From Gordonia rubripertincta (GTDB taxonomy: Bacteria; Actinomycetota; Actinomycetes; Mycobacteriales; Mycobacteriaceae), in the NCBI RefSeq assembly GCF_038024875.1, contig NZ_CP136136.1, positions 3,596,001-3,660,000 of the forward strand: DNA of 64,000 nt. Direction: 5' to 3'. Below the pieces are notes generated by a model that saw only the letters and a program-made list of their open reading frames with translations, was not told the DNA's origin and did not search any database. Shown piece after piece: positions 38,176-47,267 of this stretch (the stretch's first letter is position 1; every line of letters begins with the position of its first letter). The position numbers were made by a program, and so were the translations under genes.

Positions 38176-39155
38176 GCGGCGCCCGATGCATCGGTGTCGG
38201 TTTCGACGGGGTCCTCGGCCGGCGAGCCGGTGAGGGCGAAGAAGACGTCGTCGAGGGTGGGGGTGTGGACATGGACGTCAGCGACCTCGACGCCCGCGGC
38301 GTCGAACAGATTCAGCGTGGTGCGGATGGTGGAAACCGTGTCGTCGGTGGCGATGTCGAGCCGCCGCGACTCGAGAATCGGCCGCGCGGACGGGAGGAGT
38401 CGCCGGGCCGAGTCGAAGGCATGGTCGTCGGCGAACGCCAGCCGCACCTCGGAATCGTGCACCCGCTTCTTCAGCTCCGCGGCGGTGCCCTCGGCGACAA
38501 TGTGACCGTGATCGAGCACGGCGATGCGATCGGCGAGCTGGTCTGCCTCCTCCAGGTACTGGGTGGTGAGGAAGATCGTGACCCCGCCCGCGGCAAGGCC
38601 GGTGATGATGTCCCACAACACCCGTCGGCTTCGCGGGTCGAGCCCGGTCGTCGGCTCGTCGAGGAAGATGACGCGCGGGGTGGAGACGAGGGTCATCGCG
38701 AGATCGAGGCGGCGTCGCATGCCGCCCGAGTAGGTCGACACCGCCCGATCCGCGGCGCCGGTGAGGTCGAACTGGCTGAGCAGTTCCTCGGCTCGCCGCC
38801 GGCCGGCGACACGTCCCAGATGCCGGAGATCTGCCATGAGGGTCAGGTTCTCTCGGCCGGTGAACAGATCGTCGATGGCGACGTACTGGCCGGTGACGCC
38901 GATGATCGATCGCACCGCCCGGGCTGCGGTCACGGTGTCGTGGCCGTCGATGGTCACACTGCCGGAGTCCGCCGCAAACAACGTCGAGGCGATGCTCACC
39001 GTCGTCGTCTTACCCGAACCGTTGGGTCCCAGCAGGGCGGTCACCGAACCGGCCGGGACGGTCAGATCGATGCCGTTCAGAACCTGGTGGTCGCCATAGC
39101 TTTTCGTCAGTCCGCGGATGAGCATCTCGGCGCCGGGGGTCTCGCTGCGGGTCAC
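38172..39155 (-). CDS. ABC exporter ATPase (DrrA-like)
   Basis: A 327-residue ATPase of the drug-resistance group. Walker A is LLGPNGSGKTTTVS, the signature is YSGGMRRRLDLAMTL, Walker B VIFLDEPTTGLD, and the DrrA-type C-terminal extension follows (VHTPTLDDVFFALTG). GTG 39155 overlaps the regulator stop as GTGA. It is the middle gene of a three-gene regulator-ATPase-permease operon. Confidence 0.92.
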   Translation of the reverse strand: MTRSETPGAEMLIRGLTKSYGDHQVLNGIDLTVPAGSVTALLGPNGSGKTTTVSIASTLFAADSGSVTIDGHDTVTAARAVRSIIGVTGQYVAIDDLFTGRENLTLMADLRHLGRVAGRRRAEELLSQFDLTGAADRAVSTYSGGMRRRLDLAMTLVSTPRVIFLDEPTTGLDPRSRRVLWDIITGLAAGGVTIFLTTQYLEEADQLADRIAVLDHGHIVAEGTAAELKKRVHDSEVRLAFADDHAFDSARRLLPSARPILESRRLDIATDDTVSTIRTTLNLFDAAGVEVADVHVHTPTLDDVFFALTGSPAEDPVETDTDASGAA

Positions 39156-39664
39156 GACCGTGGGCCTTCCGTCGAGGAGGCCGGGATCTCGCCGGCTGCG
39201 ATCAGCACCTCGCGTTCCTTCTGCCACTCGGCGTACAGGGCCGGTATGCGGTTGGTGAGGAACTCGGTGAACGCCGCGATCTCGCTCAGGACGGCGCGGC
39301 GTTCCGGCGGAGCGTCGCGGAGGACCTCGAGTCCCTCACGGGCGAGCGCCCCCAGTTCCTCGTACTCGGCGTTGTCCATGCCGAGACCGCGGGCCGAGGT
39401 GATGTCGATCGAGATGCGGTCCATCCGTTCGCCGGTTGCGCGTGATCGCTTCACCTGGCCCACGGACTCCAACGTCGTGATGGCATTGGTGATCGCCGAG
39501 CGGCTTGCGAGCAAGGCATCGCTCAGCTCGGCGATGGTGGGGGCCGGCGGATCGCATACCGCCAGATATCCGAGGACTCGTCCGACCATCGGTGGATAGC
39601 TGTATCGGCGTGCGCAGAACCGCGCCATGTGATCGGCGAACGTCAGCTGAGCATCGAGTGCCAT
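39152..39664 (-). CDS. GbsR/MarR-like winged-helix regulator of the ABC exporter
   Basis: A 170-residue regulator. The N-terminus FADHMARFCARRYSYPPMVGRVLGYLAVCDPPAPTIAELSDALLASRSAITNAITTLESVG is typical of the GbsR-like subgroup. It precedes drrA-drrB with translational coupling, so it probably represses the exporter and is relieved by the exported compound. A 10-base palindrome lies 26 bases before its ATG. Confidence 0.85.
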   Translation of the reverse strand: MALDAQLTFADHMARFCARRYSYPPMVGRVLGYLAVCDPPAPTIAELSDALLASRSAITNAITTLESVGQVKRSRATGERMDRISIDITSARGLGMDNAEYEELGALAREGLEVLRDAPPERRAVLSEIAAFTEFLTNRIPALYAEWQKEREVLIAAGEIPASSTEGPRS

Positions 39665-39689
39665 GCGTCACAGTGTGCGCGCATGCCTG

Positions 39690-39713
39690 AGATGACACAA
39701 ATATGTGTCATCT
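39690..39713. promoter_or_regulatory. Palindromic operator of the GbsR-drrAB operon
   Basis: A perfect 10-base inverted repeat, AGATGACACA-AATA-TGTGTCATCT. It lies just upstream of the regulator gene and downstream of the PPOX gene stop, so it most likely controls the exporter operon. Confidence 0.75.
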
Positions 39714-39727
39714 AAACCGACTACCTG

Positions 39728-40213
39728 TCAGGCGTCCTGCGCGTCCAGCCTCGCGGCGACCCCGGCGGGGAAGCCGCCGGTGGCGATCGGCCCCCAGTGG
39801 GTCGGGGTGATGCGGATCAGCGACTTGCCCTGCAGACGCATCGCGGCGCGGTACTCGTCCCAGTCGGGGTGCTCTCCCGAGATGCTGCGGAAGTAGTCGA
39901 CAAGGGCATCCTCGGCGTCCGGCATGTCGAGGACCTCGGCATCGCCGTCGACCTGGACCCAGGCGCCGTTGAACTCGTCGGACAGCACGACGACGCTCGC
40001 CACAGGGGTGCTGCGGAGGTTCGCGGCCTTCGCGCGGCCGGGGTAGGTCGAGATCACGATCCGCCCTTCCGCGTCGACGCCGCCCGTGACCGGGGAGAGC
40101 TGTGGCCCGCCGCTGGACCGGACGGTGCTGAGGATCATCTTGTGGCGTGGCCGGATGAACTCCAGCAGTGCTTCGCGGTCGACGGCATCGGCTTTCGCAA
40201 CGGTTCTGGCCAT
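39728..40213 (-). CDS. PPOX-class F420-dependent enzyme
   Basis: A 161-residue split-barrel flavin/F420-binding protein of the pyridoxamine-phosphate-oxidase-like class. The family core is HKMILSTVRSSGGPQLSPVTGGVDAEGRIVISTYPGRAKAANLRSTP. F420-dependent relatives such as Rv1155 reduce diverse substrates. The true substrate is unknown. ATG 40213. It is followed by the operator of the next operon. Confidence 0.87.
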   Translation of the reverse strand: MARTVAKADAVDREALLEFIRPRHKMILSTVRSSGGPQLSPVTGGVDAEGRIVISTYPGRAKAANLRSTPVASVVVLSDEFNGAWVQVDGDAEVLDMPDAEDALVDYFRSISGEHPDWDEYRAAMRLQGKSLIRITPTHWGPIATGGFPAGVAARLDAQDA

Positions 40214-40238
40214 GCCGACGACCCTACGCCGCTGCGAT

Positions 40239-41414
40239 TCAGGGCAGAGCGGAGATCAGACCGGCGAGGATCGCCGACACCGGCGACTCCTGCTTCCCGT
40301 CGACGGTGATGTCGTTGTCGCTGTTGACCAGGATGATGATCGTCGTATCCGAGTCGTAGTCGTGGAACAGCGATGAGTTGAAGCCCGGGAAATCGCCGTC
40401 GTGACCCCACCAGCCGTCGCGGTTGCCGATACCGATGCCGTAGCCGGCGGTCGCGGTGTTCGGCGGGGGAGACGTCAGGATCGAGTCCCGTCGCAGTTGC
40501 TGCGTCGACGGATCGAGCACGCCCCGGCCGGTGAACAGGGCGTCACCCCAGCGCTGCAGATCGTCGAGGGTCGAGATCACCGCGCCGGCGGTGAAGGCGA
40601 AGGACGGGTTCCAGTTCGTGGAGTCGACCGTCGTGCCGGTCGGCTGCCCCTGGCTGGTCACGCCGTTGACGTGCGGGTCCGGGATCGCGACGGACCCGCC
40701 CGGCCACGATGAATCCTCCATGCCCAGCGGTCGGAAGATCCGCTCGTCGAAGGCGTCGCGAATCGGTTGGCGCAGCACCCTTTCGATGAGGAGCCCCAAC
40801 ATCACGTAGTTCGTGTTCGAGTACTGCCAGCCCGCCCCGGGTGCGAAGGCGGGCGGCAACGACTTCGCAGCGTCCACGAGTTCGTTTGGCGGCCAGTCGT
40901 ATCCGGGATCGGCGAAGAACCTCTGCGTGAAGGTGTCGGACAGGGTGTACGACGGGATGCCGCTGGTCATGTCCGCGACCTGACGAACGGTCGCGTTCCC
41001 GTTGGGAGCTTCGGGGACGTACTTACTGATCGGATCGTCGAGGGAGACGCGCCCGTCCTGGACGAGCTGGAGCAGGATCGATGCGGTCATCGTCTTGGTG
41101 AGCGACCCGATGCGGGTGTGATCCGACGCGGTGATCGGCCGGTCCTGCCCCTCGACTGCGGTGCCGGCCGTGCCGGTCCAGATGCCCGCCGGTGAGATGA
41201 CGCGAGCGATGACGCCCGGGAAGCCTCCCGAGGACCGAAGGTCGTCGAGTACCTGTTGGAAGGCCGCGCCGCTCTCGGCGGACACCGACGTCGGGATGGC
41301 GCTCGACCCCTCCGAAGCCGTCTGGGACGGCGAACAGGCGGCGATGCCCAGTACCGCGGCCACACCGCACACCAGAATTCGCAGGACAATGGGGCGCGCG
41401 GGGCGACGGGTCAT
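40239..41414 (-). CDS. Serine hydrolase, beta-lactamase/DD-peptidase-like lipoprotein
   Basis: A 391-residue class C beta-lactamase-fold protein exported as a lipoprotein (hydrophobic signal, lipobox GIAAC near residue 26). The catalytic SxxK is SLTK in RIGSLTKTMTAS. The Tyr motif is YSNTNYVMLG, and HDGDFPG replaces the KTG/HTG triad. It may be a DD-carboxypeptidase or an esterase acting on the cell wall or an imported ester. ATG 41414. It is probably separate from the pyruvyl transferase gene that lies 76 bases upstream. Confidence 0.88.
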   Translation of the reverse strand: MTRRPARPIVLRILVCGVAAVLGIAACSPSQTASEGSSAIPTSVSAESGAAFQQVLDDLRSSGGFPGVIARVISPAGIWTGTAGTAVEGQDRPITASDHTRIGSLTKTMTASILLQLVQDGRVSLDDPISKYVPEAPNGNATVRQVADMTSGIPSYTLSDTFTQRFFADPGYDWPPNELVDAAKSLPPAFAPGAGWQYSNTNYVMLGLLIERVLRQPIRDAFDERIFRPLGMEDSSWPGGSVAIPDPHVNGVTSQGQPTGTTVDSTNWNPSFAFTAGAVISTLDDLQRWGDALFTGRGVLDPSTQQLRRDSILTSPPPNTATAGYGIGIGNRDGWWGHDGDFPGFNSSLFHDYDSDTTIIILVNSDNDITVDGKQESPVSAILAGLISALP

Positions 41415-41490
41415 CCTGCGATCCTTCCGCGCGACGACCGGAACAGCCAGCTCCCCGGGCAATCCGGCGCAGAATTCGCGCTGCCGGGTG

Positions 41491-42795
41491 TCAGGCGCGG
41501 TGCGCAAGGAGCGGAGCCACCGGGTAGATGGCGAGTGCGGTGGCGATCTTGGCCTCGATGGCGCGTTCGCGGTCCGCCGCGCCGAATCCGCCGGCGGTGG
41601 GCCGGTCGGGGATCGTGTCTCCGGAATCGACGATGCTCCAGGCCGATCCGGCCTCGACGAGAGACCGATGCTTGGTCGAGTAGTAGACCGGCATCGGCAC
41701 GATCGCCACACCCGGGTCTCCCGCCGCCGCCGCGATGAGATGCGGGTGGAAACGCGTGCTGATCCAGGTGTTGCCCTGCCCGGCGGGCAGGCCGTCGAAC
41801 CAGACATCGCGGAAGGTGATGATGCGCGCGCCGTCGAGACGTGAGCCGAGACGGTAGGGCACCTCGTAGTCGTGACCCGGGATTCCTTCGACGACGGTGA
41901 CCGCCGATCCCGGGACCTCCCAGGCGTCGAGGGTGTCGTGGACGAATGCGGCGAGCGCTTCGGCGCCGGAACCGGTTGGTCCGGCGAACTTCTCGATGAG
42001 GTCCGACTGCAAGCAGAGCACCACGCCGCGGCCCTGCCCAGGTGTCTCGGCGGGTGCTTCGTCGCGGTAGACCGCCGGCTGCGGCCGGTGCAGCGCGAGC
42101 CAGGCGTCGTCGCCGGAGTGCCGCACGCCGACCGCACCCTCGAGCGCCTGGGCCGATGCGGTGTCGCGCACGTCGACGATGTCGAACGCACCCAGTGCCG
42201 TGAGCAGCGCCGTCCGCGCCGGTTCCTCGACCGTCGGCACCAGGCCCTGACCGGTGGCCACGAGCTTTGCCCCTGAGCGGCGGGAGACCGCCGCGGCCGC
42301 CACGAGCAGCGAGACGTGGTGCGGCCACACGCTGTTCACGTATCCGCCACCGAGCAGGTGGATGGTGGTAGCCGAGTGCAGCAGATCGATGCCGACCGTG
42401 AGACGCGGCGCCAGGCCGGCATCGAGGACCGCGCGTCCGACCCATGACCACGGGGCGACGGGTTCGGTGTCGGAGGCGTAGGTCGAGAGTTGCCACAGCG
42501 TGTCGACGACACGCAGATTCGGGTGCGCATCGCCCATCAGCGCGCTCGCCGATCCGGGACTGTGACAGTCCAGGATCACGGTCGCCTGGGGGCGGATACG
42601 TGCGAGGCGGTGCAGCCACGTGCGCGCGATGAGCTCGTCGCCGTAGTTGGGGTAGCCGGTCGGTGCGATCAGGTAGATGACCTCGCCGGAACCCAGCGCG
42701 CGAGCGACAGAGGACTCACCCGCCCGGCGTCGCGCCGATGCCTCCACCCGGCTCGCCAGCGCGCGAACACGCTCTACCCGCCCCCATTTCGTCAT
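41491..42795 (-). CDS. Polysaccharide pyruvyl transferase family protein
   Basis: A 434-residue PS_pyruv_trans-family protein, predicted to add pyruvyl ketals to cell-surface sugars. Visible features are APTGYPNYGDELIARTWLHRL, an HLLGGGYVNSVW glycine loop, and a C-terminal NTWISTRFHPHLIAAAAG with the conserved Arg-Phe-His. It has no glycosyltransferase neighbour here, so the acceptor is unknown. ATG 42795. Confidence 0.85.
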   Translation of the reverse strand: MTKWGRVERVRALASRVEASARRRAGESSVARALGSGEVIYLIAPTGYPNYGDELIARTWLHRLARIRPQATVILDCHSPGSASALMGDAHPNLRVVDTLWQLSTYASDTEPVAPWSWVGRAVLDAGLAPRLTVGIDLLHSATTIHLLGGGYVNSVWPHHVSLLVAAAAVSRRSGAKLVATGQGLVPTVEEPARTALLTALGAFDIVDVRDTASAQALEGAVGVRHSGDDAWLALHRPQPAVYRDEAPAETPGQGRGVVLCLQSDLIEKFAGPTGSGAEALAAFVHDTLDAWEVPGSAVTVVEGIPGHDYEVPYRLGSRLDGARIITFRDVWFDGLPAGQGNTWISTRFHPHLIAAAAGDPGVAIVPMPVYYSTKHRSLVEAGSAWSIVDSGDTIPDRPTAGGFGAADRERAIEAKIATALAIYPVAPLLAHRA

Positions 42796-42879
42796 GGTGA
42801 GAGGTTACGGTGGCGGTCCGGCGGTGCCGCTCGGCGGTCGGGAGACCGGGCCACTCGGCGGCCCGGAGAGCTGAGACGC

Positions 42880-44511
42880 TCACGCGAACGTGGCCCGGAG
42901 GTAGGAGAGGACCGCAGCGGTGTCGGCCAGCGGCCCGCGGTAACCGAGATAGCCGTCGGGACGGATGACGAAGGCCGTCGACCCGTCCGGGCAGTATCCG
43001 GCGACGAAGCGGCTCTCGGTGTCGCGGAGAAGCGGCAGGTCCGTGCTGCCGACCTGCGCGGTCGGCGCGGCCACCACGTGGACGGTCATGAGCCCGCGGG
43101 CCGCCGTGGTCACCTCGGCGGCGAGGCTCTCGAGCACGGCCACGTCCTCGGCGCCCGCGGTGGCGTCGGCGTACAACACGAGAGCGTGGTCGACGCCGCT
43201 CAGCAACGAGTACAGCCGGAGCGGATGATTCACCGAATCACGACCGAGTCCGGCGGCATCCGGGGCCCGTTCACCCGCCCGCGGTGCGGCCGGCACCGAT
43301 GGGACCGTCGAACCCGCGGTGATCGGGCTGCCCGCATACGAGATCAGCAGTTGGGCTTCGCGACGCGTCACGAACTCCACGTCGCTGGAGTCGGAGCCGA
43401 TGCCCTCCCGCGCATCGCGGACCGTCCGTCCGACGACCTCTTCGCCGACCGGGCGTCGTTCCAGGTCATAGCTGTCGAGCAGGCCGGGAGCCGCATCACC
43501 GGCGACGGCGAGGGCCAACTTCCACGCAAGGTTGTGGGCGTCCTGCACACCGGTGTTCATGCCCTGAGCGCCGGTCGGCGGATGGATGTGTGCGGCATCC
43601 CCGGCCACGAACACCCTTCCGCGGCCATAGGAGTCGACGATCCGGTGGCTGATGCGGAACACCGACGACCACCGCAGATCGGACACGGTGGCGGGCTCGG
43701 GCGACAACCGGTCGACGACGGTCTGGATGTGCGACAGCTCGGGGGTGCGGGTGCCCTCGAAACCGTGGGCGACACCGTCGCCACCGTCGGCCGGACCGAT
43801 CGCGAGTTCGTCGGGTACGAGCATCGACATGCGGTACCGGCCCCGTCCCGGCAGGGGAATGCACACGAGCAGATCGTCGGTCGTGCCGTCGGGTGCCTGG
43901 TGCATCGCGCGGATCGCGTAGCCGCGGGGCATCGACCAATCCACGGCGACGTCACCCAGCATGTACTGCTCGGCGAAGGCTCCGCCCTCGAAGCTCAGGC
44001 CCAGACCCTTGCGGACCGTGCTGTGTGCACCGTCGGCGCCAACCAGATAGGCCGCGCGAACGGAGGTCTCGGCGCCGGCCGCGTCGGTCAGGGCGACCGT
44101 CACCCCGTCGTCGTCCTGCACGAACGCCGAGACACGGACGCCGCGCTCGACCTGGGCGTCGAGGTCGGTGAGCCGGTCCCGCAGGACGCGTTCCGTGGCG
44201 TACTGCGGCAACAGGTGGAACCGGAAGGGCACATCGGCCGGCGTGACCAGGTCGATCCGTGACACCTGGGCACCGTTGACGAACACGTACTGTCCGCGCA
44301 TCTCCATGCCCGCGTCCAGGATCGGTTCGATCACCCCCATGGCCTCGAACACCTCGAGCGTGCGGGGCTGAATACCAACGGCTTTCGCGTACTGGGGAGG
44401 CTCGAGGAGCGGATCGACGATCCGGACCCGTACACCTCGTCGGCGGAGTTCGATGGCGGCGGTCAGACCGATCGGACCGGCGCCCGCGACCAGTACATCG
44501 ACGTCGTGCAT
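42880..44511 (-). CDS. FAD-dependent aromatic monooxygenase (PheA/TfdB-like)
   Basis: A 543-residue class A flavoprotein hydroxylase. The Rossmann motif GAGPIGLTAAIEL is at the N-terminus, the DG motif is YLVGADGAHSTVRK, and the GD motif is GRVFVAGDAAHIHPPTGAQGMNTGVQDAHNLAWKL. A C-terminal thioredoxin-like domain is present (FVAGYCPDGSTAFVIRPDGYLGYRG). It would use NAD(P)H and O2 to hydroxylate a phenol or polyketide-type ring. ATG 44511. No ring-cleavage genes are adjacent. Confidence 0.9.
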   Translation of the reverse strand: MHDVDVLVAGAGPIGLTAAIELRRRGVRVRIVDPLLEPPQYAKAVGIQPRTLEVFEAMGVIEPILDAGMEMRGQYVFVNGAQVSRIDLVTPADVPFRFHLLPQYATERVLRDRLTDLDAQVERGVRVSAFVQDDDGVTVALTDAAGAETSVRAAYLVGADGAHSTVRKGLGLSFEGGAFAEQYMLGDVAVDWSMPRGYAIRAMHQAPDGTTDDLLVCIPLPGRGRYRMSMLVPDELAIGPADGGDGVAHGFEGTRTPELSHIQTVVDRLSPEPATVSDLRWSSVFRISHRIVDSYGRGRVFVAGDAAHIHPPTGAQGMNTGVQDAHNLAWKLALAVAGDAAPGLLDSYDLERRPVGEEVVGRTVRDAREGIGSDSSDVEFVTRREAQLLISYAGSPITAGSTVPSVPAAPRAGERAPDAAGLGRDSVNHPLRLYSLLSGVDHALVLYADATAGAEDVAVLESLAAEVTTAARGLMTVHVVAAPTAQVGSTDLPLLRDTESRFVAGYCPDGSTAFVIRPDGYLGYRGPLADTAAVLSYLRATFA

Positions 44512-44623
44512 ATACGGAGACCCTTCGTTGTCCGGCGTCTGCGGTGTTCCCGGACCGGATTATTCGCCGAACGGCCGACACCGGTGCGGTACTCGGAAAA
44601 TGTGGCACGGCATCGTCGCGGAC

Positions 44624-45019
44624 TCAGCTCAGGATCGACGACGGTCCGAGGATCTCGGCTCCCAGCGCGCTGACCCGGGCGCGCAGCTCGCGGTCGGCGG
44701 TGACGACCACTCGACGACGGTCGGGGTGGTCGCCGACGACGTCGACGATCGTGTCGTCCCCCGACGCCGGGGCCTCGACGACCGTCACGTCGGGAACCGA
44801 CGCGATCCCGCGCGCTCTGCCCTCCACGACGAGCACGACCTCGATCGGTCCGGTCAACGCGTCGAGACCGGGCTCGGCAAGTTGAGCGAGCCGATCCCGC
44901 AGCCGTTGCGCAGCACCCTTCCGGTCCCGCCACCAACCGTCCGGGACCGATCCGACGACGTTCGCCCCGTCGACGACGAGCAATGGGACATCTAGGCGGG
45001 ATGGGGCCGGATCGTTCAT
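44624..45019 (-). CDS. Small NYN/PIN-like nuclease-fold protein
   Basis: A 131-residue protein that looks like a NYN (YacP-like, PIN-fold) domain. Acidic motifs occur at the expected places: VVDGANVVGS, GDDTIVDVV and VVTADRELRARVS. Such proteins are RNases or nucleic-acid-binding modules. The ATG overlaps the MFS stop (ATGA), so it is co-translated with the transporter, which is an unusual pairing. Function is not certain. Confidence 0.7.
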   Translation of the reverse strand: MNDPAPSRLDVPLLVVDGANVVGSVPDGWWRDRKGAAQRLRDRLAQLAEPGLDALTGPIEVVLVVEGRARGIASVPDVTVVEAPASGDDTIVDVVGDHPDRRRVVVTADRELRARVSALGAEILGPSSILS

Positions 45020-46263
45020 GTCCCCATGAGCCCACGGTCGGCGTCGTCGCGCAAACCCGACGTCCCCCGACGGTGTGGCTCACGCCGCCGGAGCCTGGTC
45101 TCCACGAGCCACAGTCCCACTCCGGTGACCGGAAACGCCGCGCCGAGAACGCAGACGGCCGACCAGCCGAACGATGCGAAGACGAGAACCGACAGGATGC
45201 TGCCGACCGATCCAGCGGTGAAGTACATGGTCATGTATGCGGTGTTCAACCGACTCCGGGCATCTGGACGCAACGGGTAGAACACGCTCTGATTGGTGAT
45301 GTGCGTGCCCTGGATTCCGAGGTCCAGGAGTGCGACACCGAGGCCCATCGCCACGATGGAACGCTCACCGGCGGCCAGCAGCAGGAAACTCGCTGCCGTC
45401 ACGGCCAGCATGAGACCGGTCTGTGGGTGTCCGTATCCGCGGTCGACTCCTCGGCCGGCCCCTCGTGCGGCGAGTGCACCGGCGACCCCGGTGAGCGTGA
45501 AGAGCCCGATGCCGGCGTCCGACCAGTCGTATCGTGGCCCGGCGAGCACGAATCCGATGCTGGTCCACACCACTCCGAACGACGCATAGGTCAGCATCCC
45601 GTAGCCGATCCTCCAGCGGAGCACCGGCTGATCGGCCACCAGGCGGACCACGGATCGCAGCAAGGCGCCGTAAGTCAGCTCGGTGGTCGGTGGACTGGTG
45701 GGCAGCGCGGCGACGGCGATGCCCGCGACCACCATCAGAACCGCGGCGGTCAGAAAGACCGTGCGCCAGCCGGCCGCCTCGGCGATCAGACCCGCGATGA
45801 CTCGCGACATTAGTATCCCGAGCAACAGGCCGGTCATCACGTTCCCGATGACGCGCCCACGTTCGGCCTCCGCGGCAAGTGTCGCGGCGAGGGGGACGAG
45901 AAGCTGGCCGACGACCGAGCCCGTGCCGACCAGGACCGCAGCGGATGCGAGCACCTGCCAGGACGGCGCACATGCCATGATGGCCAGACACACGCCTGTT
46001 CCGAACAGCAACGCCCACAGCAACTTCCGTCGATCCAGGAGGTCGCCGAGCGGTACGAGCAGGGCCAGGCCGATCGCGTAGCCGATCTGGCTTGCCGTCA
46101 CGACAAGTCCCACGCTCGTGGTCGAGGCTTCGAGATCGTTCGCGATCAGGGCGACGATGGGCTGCGCGTAGTAGCTGTTGGCGACGACGAGTCCGGATGC
46201 GAGTGCCATCAGGAGAACAGATCGCCGACTCAGCGAGTGGGTTGCTGTGGTGGGGATTGACAT
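45016..46263 (-). CDS. MFS exporter
   Basis: A 415-residue major facilitator with about 12 transmembrane helices. The N-terminal NSYYAQPIVALI and the loop PLGDLLDRRKLLW with the conserved Asp/Arg are typical of the DHA1 drug-exporter group. It is divergent from a LysR-type gene with 99 bases between, so that regulator probably controls it. ATG 46263. Confidence 0.9.
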   Translation of the reverse strand: MSIPTTATHSLSRRSVLLMALASGLVVANSYYAQPIVALIANDLEASTTSVGLVVTASQIGYAIGLALLVPLGDLLDRRKLLWALLFGTGVCLAIMACAPSWQVLASAAVLVGTGSVVGQLLVPLAATLAAEAERGRVIGNVMTGLLLGILMSRVIAGLIAEAAGWRTVFLTAAVLMVVAGIAVAALPTSPPTTELTYGALLRSVVRLVADQPVLRWRIGYGMLTYASFGVVWTSIGFVLAGPRYDWSDAGIGLFTLTGVAGALAARGAGRGVDRGYGHPQTGLMLAVTAASFLLLAAGERSIVAMGLGVALLDLGIQGTHITNQSVFYPLRPDARSRLNTAYMTMYFTAGSVGSILSVLVFASFGWSAVCVLGAAFPVTGVGLWLVETRLRRREPHRRGTSGLRDDADRGLMGT

Positions 46264-46362
46264 GCACCGATCGTTGCCAAGGCCTTTTCAGCTGTCCAAC
46301 AGATAAAGCGGATTGTTTTAATCGACTGGACCGATCAATTGCGTGGTGGATACCATCCGCCG

Positions 46363-47245
46363 ATGGAACTCCGGCAGTTAGAGCATTTTCTGGTGGTTGC
46401 AGACGAGGGGAACTTCACTCGCGCAGCAGCTCTCGTGCACATGTCGCAGTCGGCGCTCAGCTCCTCGATTCGATCTCTGGAGCGTCAACTGTCCGCAGAG
46501 CTGTTCGAGAGAACCACACGACGGGTGCTGCTCACCGACGCAGGCGTGGCGTTACGTGCTCACGCTCGGCGGATCATCGGTGAGGTCGCCGCTGCGCGCC
46601 TGGCGGTGGAATCCATCACCGGCGTCGAAGCGGGAACGATCGACATCGGAACCGTGCAGACCTTCACCGCGATCGACCTGCCCGCGACGATGGCGCTGTT
46701 CCATCGTCACCATCCGATGGTGCGGATGCGACTTCGCGAGGCGACCACCACCCCAACTCATCGAAGCGCTGATGGAAGGGGAACTGGATCTGGCATTCGT
46801 TGCTCTCGACGCGACGCCACTGCACACCTCCCTGACGGAGGTGGCGAGATACGACGAGTCGCTGATCGCGATAGCGGGCCCCGACCACCCGATCTCGATG
46901 AAACGCAGCGTCGACCTCGACGAACTCGCCGCACATGGCTTCATCGACTTCGAGGCCGGCCCCGGTCTGCAGACCGTTGTGGCGGACCTGTTCTCCGCCG
47001 CGCACGTCCAGCGCGAGATCACCTGTCGTGTCGGAGACATGGGTCGGTTGGTCGATCTCGTCCACCATGGTCTCGGTGTTGCTGTCGTACCGGCTCCGGT
47101 GGCGCACGCGGCGGACGGGGTGGTGGCCGTCGCGTTGGAGACGACCCCGCCGGCCACTCGGTCTCTGGCGTTGTTGTCGAGGACCGGAGGACCGAGCAAT
47201 CCGGCTGCGAAGCGGTTTCTCGGCCTGCTCGACCATCCGCGCTGA
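46363..47245 (+). CDS. LysR-family regulator, apparent frameshift
   Basis: A LysR-type regulator divergent from an MFS exporter. The helix-turn-helix is MELRQLEHFLVVADEGNFTRAAALVHMSQSALSSSIRSLE. The effector domain is in the next frame after 46749-46755 (CACCCCA, that is TGGGGTG on the other strand). With three C instead of four it reads ATTTQLIEALMEGELDLAFVALD and gives a normal 293-residue protein. ATG 46363. The MFS exporter is its probable target. Confidence 0.87.
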
Positions 47246-47267
47246 CCGGTGCTCGATCGACGCCGCG

